DNA of 21,123 bases, taken from positions 1 through 21,123 of the forward strand of contig JAULBX010029566.1 of assembly GCA_032358255.1 (NCBI GenBank), written 5' to 3'. Shown here in pieces: positions 1-9,400 of this stretch; within the stretch, counting starts at the first letter, position 1; every line of letters begins with the position of its first letter. This DNA comes from Heterotrichella gracilis. Taxonomy: Eukaryota; Sar; Xanthophyceae; Tribonematales; Xanthonemataceae. The notes under the pieces are model-generated. The model searched no databases and was not told where the DNA came from. It worked only from the letters and a program-made list of their open reading frames with translations. The translations under genes and the position numbers were made by a program.

Positions 1-42
1 CTCCAAACCCCCCACCAAGCCCCCCACTGCCATCCCCCCCAG

Positions 43-1686
43 CACCCTCCGGCTTCTTCCTGTGGGACCACAACCTCATGGGCGTACCCACCACCAGGCG
101 AGAGCTCTCATCCAGCCACGGCCTCTTGTCCACCTTCATCGAAACCCCAAACCCCTACACCCCCAAGGACGGGGTAGTGGACGACCCTCCCCCTTTCCTG
201 GACGTGCCCCAGTGCAACACCTCCTACTACGTTGGCATCCAGTACAACAATGCCAGCGCCTTCTCCTACCGCGCCGAGATCCGTGGCCAGCGCCCCCCCC
301 GTTCTCCGAGGCGGTGTACACCTGGAGCTACTTCTTCCCCCTGGACTGGCAGGCCTCGCGGTACAACCAGGAGGAGAAGTACATCATCATTGCGCAGGTA
401 GGGGGGATGTGCAATGGGGGGGAAATGACCTATACAATATCTGCCTTTAGTATAATGCATTTATGTGTAAAAAACACAATGCATAGAATGCCCATTTCAT
501 TGCGCAATTAAATGCATCCAAATGGCATGGGAAAGGGTTTTGCAGAGGAGGACATAAATATAGTGCATGCGATCATTTCTTCCATTTTCCTTCAATCCCC
601 CACTACCCCCTCCACCCCCGCGCAGTGGAAGTTTGTGCCCAGCAACCGCTACTTCTTCAACGGCGGGGTGGGCAACTACCTCATCTTCACTGCGCCGCCC
701 AAGCTGAGGGGCGCGGGCCAGCTGGCGTTTGTGTTTTACTACTACGACCCCTGGGAGCCCACCCAGCAGATGAGCTCCAAGGCCACCACGGTCATCCCCG
801 ACATCACGCCCTACCTGGGACAGTGGGTCACGTTCCGCAAGGAGGTGCGCTGGGCCTGATTTTGCTTTGCAGATGCAGATCTGCATGCATGCATGATCAG
901 GGTGCACTGGGCTGCAGTTTTGTTGCACCCCTCCCTCCTTGTGACAGCGCGCTTGTCAAAGAACTGGCATGATCAAATCATGCTTTCATGTGTACATTGG
1001 TTTTTAGAATGAATTAGGACAATATCTTGGTATAAAGCAAATAAATTACTAAGGTTCTGTATTTTTAATCAACAGTTCTTTTCATGGTTTCAAAATATAA
1101 ACATAAATGTTAAGCTTAGCGCATAAACAAATTCTCTTCAAAATTGATTAAACATAAGGGTATAAGCAGAATACATACATGTACTTATTTGATATAAATT
1201 GTTTCTCCAGGTGCGTTGGACCTGGAACTGCGCCTGTACTTCAACGGCCAGCTGGTGGTGGATGAGGCAAAGCCAACCACCAGCCCAGACGAGCTCACCA
1301 AGATGCCCTACTGGGGGTACGGCATGTACAAGGGGCTGACGGGCGGGGGCTGGATGGTCAACCCCAACAACACCAAGGTGGTCAACAGGCGCGCGTTCTG
1401 GGTCGGGGGGGCGAGGACCTACCTCCGGCTACCCTCGGCGCCCCCGGTGTACAGCGATCCGCCTGCGGCAGCCCCAGTATTTGCCCCTGGACAGGCTGGT
1501 GGCAATGCTCAGCAGCAGATGGCTACTGTCATGTCGGATTCGCAGATGCATCTCCAGCAGTTGCAGCTGCAGCTGCAGCAGGGGGCGTACGGAACCATGT
1601 CCCTGGATGTGCCGGGGCAAGGGCTGAAGCGGCTGAGCGAAGACGCCGCCATTGGGGCAATGCTGGGCCGCTTGCACAGCCAATGA
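43..1686 (+). pseudogene. Polysaccharide-lyase-like protein, 3' part, with two frame breaks
   Basis: Three exons are visible: 43-397 (after a cag acceptor), 626-844 and about 1211-1686, ending in TGA. The gene starts upstream of the window. In exon 1 the frame moves at a run of eight C (293-300): YVGIQYNNAS lies before it and FSEAVYTWSYFFPLDW after it, in another frame. Exon 1 joins exon 2 in phase 0 to give IIIAQ-WKFVPS. Exon 2 ends GQWVTFRKE. Exon 3 should open VRW (1211-1219), but LELRLYFNGQLVV reads one base out of frame, as if one G were missing near 1218. The order (YTWSYFFP, then an AQW strand, then W-V-F-x-K-x-V-R-W, LYFNGQLVV, YWGYGMYKG) resembles the concanavalin-like jelly roll of heparin/glucuronan-lyase-type polysaccharide lyases. 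That is family-level inference. The C-terminus is low-complexity with a Gln-rich stretch (about 1550-1582). It may be a decaying gene, or an intact gene with two assembly deletions. Confidence 0.6.
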
Positions 1687-3443
1687 CCATGCGCATTGCA
1701 GCCTGGTTTTGCATGCATAGCATGCAGCCTGGTTTCGGACATGCCCTCCAGCAATGGCCTTCAGCCAATGGCTATCAGCTTGGTTGCGCAGCACCTGTTA
1801 CAGTAGGGCTTGGCTTTGTCACACTAATGCAGGTTTCAGCTTGGTTTCAGCACACAGCAGGTTTTTCAACTGGGGGCACGATTCTTCAAGGCATCTATAA
1901 AGTTCACCTAGGTTGTGTTTTAACACGTTTAACAAGGCAAATTATACTTCTGGCCAGCATGTGGATTTTGCTACATTACCTATGATTTTGCTGACGGTAA
2001 TTCAAAGTCCACCTGCAGTAATTGCCATCCAAGTTGGCCAAACACCAGGGAACCATGTATAGTGGTAGGAACAACAGCGGTGCAAAGCTGTGTTTGATCA
2101 CGATGTAGCTTGCTTTGAAAAGCATTCACGCACAGTTTTTTTTTGGTTTTAAAACTTATCCAGACATAAAGAGTCACAAGTAAAATGTTTCCGTGGCAGG
2201 AGTGTTGTCAAGGATCGAGGTATATTTATGGTCGACGCAGCGCAAGCACACACTTCAATAACTTCAGGAACAGCGGGGGACACAGTGATAGAGCAAAACC
2301 AAGTTTGATGCCTCCAGTTGTTGTCACAGTACAGTGGAAGGGCTGCCCAGCTCCCCATATTGCCTTGTGGGGACTTGCAGATGACCACTGTTTTTAAAAG
2401 CCAACTATAATGAAGTGTTGACAAAAATACCCCGGGTAAACCCCCTAGAAACAGTGTTGACAGTGTTTGATCGTGTGCCTCCTCATCTGGACAGATGTGA
2501 TGAACCACTGGACGCTCAACATGGCAAGTGCATTGTAATAGAACGCTATGAAACTGAAAGCATAGGACACGTTTCTCGACACCTCGAGAGGTTGAAAGGT
2601 GGCCCCCTGACTCTGGTGGAATTGAAGTGTACCATGCAGCAGCCAACCCCCACCCCGCGATCCCACCCATCTATATGGCAGAGTTATTGGCACTTTGACA
2701 GAATAGCTGACCCAACTGGACCCACAACTCCACCCCGGGAAAATGGGCCATTTTTGACACTGGTGGACAAACTTATGAAAACGAACGAGGACGGGGTTTT
2801 GCCAGTTGGCATCTTGGAGTGTTTGCCAGTTGGCACTGGCCACTGTTTTGGCATGGCGGAATGATCTCTTCGAAAACGCAACAGAAAGCTGGAGGTGTGC
2901 TACATGTGCGCTTGCAAACGGAGTGCTCGTCTTGACTGGTGCTGCACTCCGCCACACATGCCTGGTGCTGCTTTGTGAGCCGACGCCACCGAAGGACAAA
3001 ACATACTGTCGCCACGTTTCATGCTTATCGACAGTCAGCTGGGATAGCTTGAGTGTACACACGCCCTTGCTTGACTGCTGGCGCCTGCTTATATCCGCGG
3101 CAGCAACAGAGGAACCTGAGCTAATACCACATCGTTTTGCACCACCGCATTCCTTTGTTCCGGTGGAAGAGTGTCGTACAACTCGGCAACAACCCTGGTT
3201 CCTGTTCTCGTGTAGCACTGTGGTAACCACAGTCCGGTTCCAGTCTTCGTTGAGGTCCAGGTTGCAGAGGGTCCATCGCGTTCTTGATAACCGGGGACCC
3301 AGCTTTGCCAAGGACACACTTTCTTCCAGAGGGTGGACCCACAGGCACCCAGTCTCTTTTTGGGGGTTGCTGGCTGGGTCTGCAAGCCAGGTCTTCACGC
3401 TAGTACCTCAAAAGGACCCAGCCCTGACTGGACATGCCACGCG
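1687..3443. other. Intergenic stretch, no confident gene
   Basis: This stretch lies between the stop of the lyase-like gene and the ATG of the receptor kinase, and must hold the kinase promoter. Long open frames exist on both strands (minus 3398-2445, 317 codons; plus 2806-3477, 223 codons). They overlap each other, lack the G/C-ending codon bias of the neighbouring exons and show no domain I recognise. A 13-base motif, TTGCCAGTTGGCA, occurs twice, near 2800 and 2824. I see no clear TATA box. Confidence 0.5.
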
Positions 3444-6400
3444 ATGCTCAGACGCTGGGGCACTGGGTGCTTCATAGCAGGGCTGGTGTGTCTGGTGAGT
3501 TCTGCAGCCCCCCACCCCCCCCACATCAAACCCACCACCCCTATACAGGCAGTGGTCCGACACCGCATCCTTCGTAGCAAGGTTGGTGTGACTGGTACAT
3601 AGCTCAACCACCCCACACACCACACCACATACACCTTGCACACAAACCTGGTATCTGCATCCCACCACATCCACACCCCAAAGTTTGACAAGCCCCATTG
3701 TGTGCACAGACCCAGTTGCACGGCCAGGGTGGGGTGTAGTATTGTCCCACCTGTCTGTTCCCTGAGGGGCTGTGACCAGTTGCTTACCGCCTGCGCCCCC
3801 CCTTGCAGTGCGCTGCGGCGGCACCCCTTCCACCTGCAGCGCTGGACACCAACACAACATACGGTGCGCACACCACCCTCCACTCCCCCCCTCACACCCA
3901 CCCCCCACCCACCGCACTGTGCACGTTGCCTGATGAACCTTGCGGCACACGCACACACCAACACACAGGGTGGGCACCTATACCCCACCTCACCTTCCCA
4001 CCATGGTGCCACCCACGCCTCCTCCTAGAAACCAGTCCAGTGCCACCAACCCCCACGCCCCCCTCCCTACACCCCCCCAGGCACCCTGCTGCGCGTGCCC
4101 GGCGCCTCCTCTGGCGGCTGCGCGTGCCTGGACCGGGCCTTTGAGGTGCACCCCCTGGACCCAGACTACGACAAGCAGTACGTTTCCTCCCCCTACTCCT
4201 CCTGCTACATGCCCTGGCCCAGCCTGCTGTACCCCATCTGCACTGTGGACCCCGCTACCTGCGACTTCCCCGCGTTTGGCGAGGTGGGCGGGACAGCATG
4301 GGACTACTGCTTGGACGCGCCGCCTCAGAGCACCCGGGCGGGGTGCGCCTGCCAGGCCGCCTACTCGGTGGGGGAGCCAGGGGGGGTGCAGTACGCGTCG
4401 TATGGGGGGTGCATTTCCACCGAGCAGCGTCCGGACCTGTGGTGCCCCATTCAGGCGGGAAGCTGCAAGGGGGGCGCGGCAGGTGGGGGGTGGACGAAAA
4501 CCCTACAAACCCTGGCGATTACCCTAGGAGGGAGGAGTGGCTCATGGCGGCACTACACCCACCCACAGCACGATGACACCACCACCCGACCCTCGCCCTG
4601 CATCTTCACAGGCCCCATATGGGGCTGCTGCCCCGTTAGCTCGCTACTATCGCGCGCCCCTGTACACCTCCTCCCACACCCTTGTCCACCACACACTCCA
4701 CCCCCAAACCACCCTGCGCCACCCACCACACGCCACATCGCCATCGCCATTGCCCATTCATACCAGCTGCCCCACCCCCGCAGGCCCCGACTGGGACTAC
4801 TGCGCACCCGCATCGCTCCTGTCGTGCACCCTGGAGCTTGTTGGGGATGGCGGCCAGGTGATGCGCTGGGGCCTGGGGCTGGCCCCCATCACACAGCAGG
4901 CCTACTTCCGCCTCAACTACAGCGGAGATGTGAGTAGAGTGTAGGGATTGTGCTTGTAGCTATACTTCACCACCACCATGGCCGCCCTCCAGCCACCACC
5001 ACCGCCAAGCCCCACCACAACCCCACCACCGCCCACTGAGCCAACCAGCTTCCCACCCTCAGCATGCTAATGCACACCTCAGAGTCTAAGACAACTTCCC
5101 GGCCACCACCACCGCCACCACTCCTCCAACACTAACTCCCCCCCCTCCCCCCGCAGCCCACCTGGGCCAACCAGCTGTCCACCCTCAACATGACCTGCGG
5201 CTGCCCCACCGGCTCCGAAACCGGCTGCACCACCGCCCTCTCCAACACCCTGCTCACCGTCCAAAACAACTTCTCCGCAAACACCTACCCCTACTGGTAC
5301 CTCGACTCCAAGGCGTCCTGCCTGGAGGGGGTGTGTGACTACGACCCCCATGCCGCCTCCAGGGAGGCCAACGGGGGGGTGGACCTGTTCCAGGACAACA
5401 ATGGGGGGCTGGAGGTGACGGTGGTGGCCACGGACGGGTACAACCTGGGTGCGTGTGGGTGTGGGTGGTGGCGGGGTGGTGGTGGGCATGGATGGGTGTG
5501 TGGCAGTTTGGGTAGTAGGGGTTACCACCTGGGTGTAGGTGTGTGGGTGGGGGGGTGGGGGGCCGGATTGGGTGTGGGGGGTGAATGGGTACCTTTAGGT
5601 GCATGTGGGTTGGTTGGTGTGACATTGATGCCGCCTGGACCCCACCCCTTCCGCCCCCTCCTCCTCCATATGCACCTATGCCCCTGAGCAGCTGCCTCTC
5701 TTGTAGGTGTGCACTACTCCATTTCCCATGCACCCGGCCGCTCCCTGATGCACACAATATAGCACATCTCCCGCGTGCATCCGCGCACAATCTGAGCGGA
5801 ATTACGGGACACTTAGTAATTGGTTACTACAACTGACATCACACCCTGCCCTTGCAGATATGCCCCTGGTCACCTGCCTCCTCGAAATCTGCAGCATTCC
5901 AAATTTCGTGTCCCTGGGTAGCCAGGCGCTGTACGCCCCCCACTGCGCCAACCGCACCGCGTACTGGGCGCCTGCGTTTGCACACAACGTGCCTCCCTGG
6001 GATGTGCTGCTCAACCTTGGGGATTTTGTAAGTGCCGGGGACATGGAAGCCTAGCTTGTAACTGTAATTATATGATCTGCTCCTGCCCCTTCCCCTCGTC
6101 TGCCGAAAATAAGGTAGCATAAAGCGGAAAAAAAATCCTGATGTCATTCCATGATTTTTAAAAACCATTCCTGGACCCTCATCCCGCTGTTGCCATCCCT
6201 TCCTGCAGAACTTGAGCGGCACCCTGGCCAGCATGCGCCTGCAGTGCTCCTGCCCCTTCCCTTCCTCTGCCTGCTACTCCACCCTACAGGACACACGTTT
6301 GACCCTGTACAACCTCCCCGTTGCAACCTCCTTCCCCACCACCGCACTCCCCCTTGCGGCATACCCACTCACCGCCAAGGACTGCAACCAGGTGAGGGCT

Positions 6401-9400
6401 GGCGGCGAGCTGTTAGGGTTTTAGGGGCTAGGGTTAGCTGTTTGATTGCTGTTTACGCATGGAGGTCGAAGAGTAGGGTGGGTGACAGCTATTGGGTTGT
6501 TTTGCCTTTCTCTTGTGCGACTGGTTCTCAACCAGGGATAATCTCCTTGCATAGATTTGGAGACTGGATTAACAACGTGGGTTTATCCTGGATACAGTTT
6601 CTAAAGGGTACAGGGTTTAGGGTGTAGGAGTTCTGAGTATTGGTTTTTATCATGACGTTTGGCAATTTACATCTTCTGAAAAATCCATGGTGCCTATTAC
6701 ACCTGAGCCCACCCCCCACCACCCTTGTGTTCAGGTGACATTGCCCGAGGACGAGTCCATCAAGAGCAGCTGCACTGTGTACGTGCCATACCCAAATGCA
6801 ACTGCGGTGGCGGCCGCCGCCAGTGTGGGCTACAGCGTGCGAGGCAGCGCCAATGCAGGTAATCGCGTGAGCTCGGTTTCCAGTTTATTCATTGTATAAC
6901 CCCCTGAAACTGGATTGTAAACCATGGCTGCTGCTGCCAGTGTGGGGTGCAAGCATCTGTGCAAGCAACAGGGCTGAAAAGAGGACGGGAACCCCGCAAG
7001 GTCTTGATTCCAAACCTGGGTGGTGCAGTGTTGACCACCCACAGGCTTCATGGCCTGGACGCATGTAAATGAATGCCGCTGTGTGTGTGCAGTTGGCAAG
7101 GTTGTTGCCCCCCCGCCCCCTCCGTTCCCACCTCCCCGCCCCCCACCGCCACCGCCATCCCCACCAGCGCCCCCACCACCCACCGCCACCACCACCTCCG
7201 CATCGACCAACACAGGTCAGTGCCCACCACATGCTGGGGAGGTGGAGGTGGTTTACTAATACCAATTTCAGAAAAGGAAGTGGACGGGAGAGGGGTTTAT
7301 CTGTACTGCATGAATGAGTGCAGTACATATAATACTATGCGGTGTTTCAAATGCGCTTTGAAATCTTGTGCTGACCATGGGACTCCAGGTATTTTTTGGG
7401 GGATTGCAGTGAAGGGCATAGCACGTGTCACCTGGCTCTGGCTATTTTCTACCCAAAGCACAAACCTGCAATACTGGACAATCTCAGACATTGGGTGATT
7501 GTTTGCCAAATCTGTATCTTGACCTTCCATCAATCATATTGCAGGGGCAGTGGTGGGAGGGGTGGTTGGCGGCATCGCACTGCTGGCAGCTCTCATTGGC
7601 CTCGCTGCTGTCTACCGGAGGCGCAAATCTGGAGTCACCAAAACGAGCACCGCTGATCCCCACACCAAGCTCCGCAATCCCGATGGAGAAATGGATTCAG
7701 ATGCGTTTATGGTGGCCATAGATGGCGAGAAAACCAGGGTCCAGGACTGGAACTTCGAGACCTTTGACTGGAATGTGAAGGCCGAGGAGGTGGAGATTAT
7801 GGTCAAGGCAAATGGGGAGAGGTGTGCGCTGGGGTCCGGCGCTTTTGGGACGGTGAGTGCGGGTTCTACAGATCTGATATCAATTCAGGGATGTTATCAC
7901 TGCTGATCACTGCTGATCACTGCTGATCATGCCCAGCACCTCCAAGTTGTGCACCTCCTTGTGCCTTTACTATATAGGAACTATGGCTACCACAGCCCTA
8001 TGCATCACTGGGGTTAATGTGGTGTGCACGCCCATGGTACACAATAAGGTGGCCTCCTTGCAGCTGCGGCGACAGGAAAGGCAGTACGCAAAGCATGGTG
8101 ACACACGTGTCTAGTTACAGATGGTTGTGATGACCACAATAACGACATATGTTTTATTAAAACAGAGAAAATTACTATCCTGACTCTGGCCTCCCCACCC
8201 GCAGGTGTACAAGGCCAAGTTCCGCGGCGGCATGTACACGGCAGTCAAGATCATTGACAGGAGCCTCTTTGAGTCGGACCAGGTGCGGGCTGGGCCAAAG
8301 AAAATGGATGCATTGTCCCTATGTATTTTGATGGTACTCGTCAAAAGCAATGCATGATCAGAGCAAGAAGGCATCACATGACCCTAGAAACCTTGTGCGT
8401 GGCCCCTCATTGTACACTTTCCTGACATCGTAATAATATAAAAATGCAAAAATGGGTGCGGGAGCAAGCTACCTTGGGTACCAGAGGAGGTCAATGTGAT
8501 GACTGCAAAAAAACAATGCATTCTCTTATGTTGCTGCCAGAGCTCCCTGCAGTGCAGTTTTTTTTGTAGACAACATGTCCACCATCACCAATACAGTTCA
8601 CAACAAAATAATAAAATCACGGCTGCGCAGGAGCGCGCGGTGACCCTGAAGGAGATCGCCATCCTCAAGGCCTGCCGCAGCCCCTTCATCGTGCAGTTCC
8701 TGGGCGCATGCCTGCTTCCTGACTGCACCATGATCGTCACGGAGCTCATGGCGGGGGGCAGCCTGTACAACGCGCTGGGCAAGAGGGTGGTCAGCTGGCA
8801 CAAGAGGTGGGTGCAAACAATATGGTGGGTCCATCATATTGAAGAGCCCTGAAACCGCACTCTACTGACTGAAATCCTGCATCAAGAACTAAAACCATGC
8901 AGTTGATCCAAACATCCATGTTTGTGGTGTGAACACATTGTATGGAATTGGCGCTGGGGCAGCGGTAACATGAAAGCAAGCCACAGTGCTTTTGGCAAGG
9001 AAGTGAATACGATTATTACTTTATTATCTGCGTCAGTTCCAAAATCATTGGACCTGCAAAGCGATGTTTTACACCAGGGGCTAGGGGTTACAACACTGCA
9101 CTGGAAAGCACCCAGAGCAGCCACTACCTGCATTGCACCACGCGGTCAGAAGTACTATATTTATTTTTATATCAACGAGATGTATTGAAGCAGAAACAAA
9201 ACAATATCCGATCATTGCTGTTGGTACTGCTTGCAAAAGGGCCAGAAAAACACGCTGCATAGTTCTCAAGAAATCCTGGACTACCACACAACAAACTTCA
9301 CAACCTAGCTGCAGTAAAACTTGTTGTCATTCAAGCAATCTGCCACTGAGTGGGGTCTGAATACCGTTCAGGGGCCAGAAGATTGCGCTTGATGCCGCCC

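Noticed and set aside
1550..1582. CAG/CTG triplet-repeat expansion in the lyase-like gene
   Set aside because: The run is short and interrupted, an ordinary Gln/Leu-rich tail.
2445..3398. 317-codon open frame on the minus strand
   Set aside because: It overlaps a 223-codon plus-strand frame, lacks the codon bias of neighbouring exons, and has no motif I recognise. Probably chance or very old decay.
2806..3477. 223-codon plus-strand open frame reaching into the kinase start
   Set aside because: It uses a different frame from the kinase signal-peptide exon, has no domain, and ends just inside that exon.
3811..3863. Alternative frame of kinase exon 2 with a CGGTPSTC motif
   Set aside because: It cannot join exon 3 in the right frame; the chosen frame joins both neighbours and completes a signal peptide.
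5707..5762. Possible extra kinase exon after a tgtag acceptor (reads VHYSISHAPGRSLMHTI in phase)
   Set aside because: It runs into a stop with no donor before it, while joining 5448 directly to 5858 keeps the frame.
6411..6630. True internal telomere array
   Set aside because: Only a few scattered, imperfect units are present; no tandem array.
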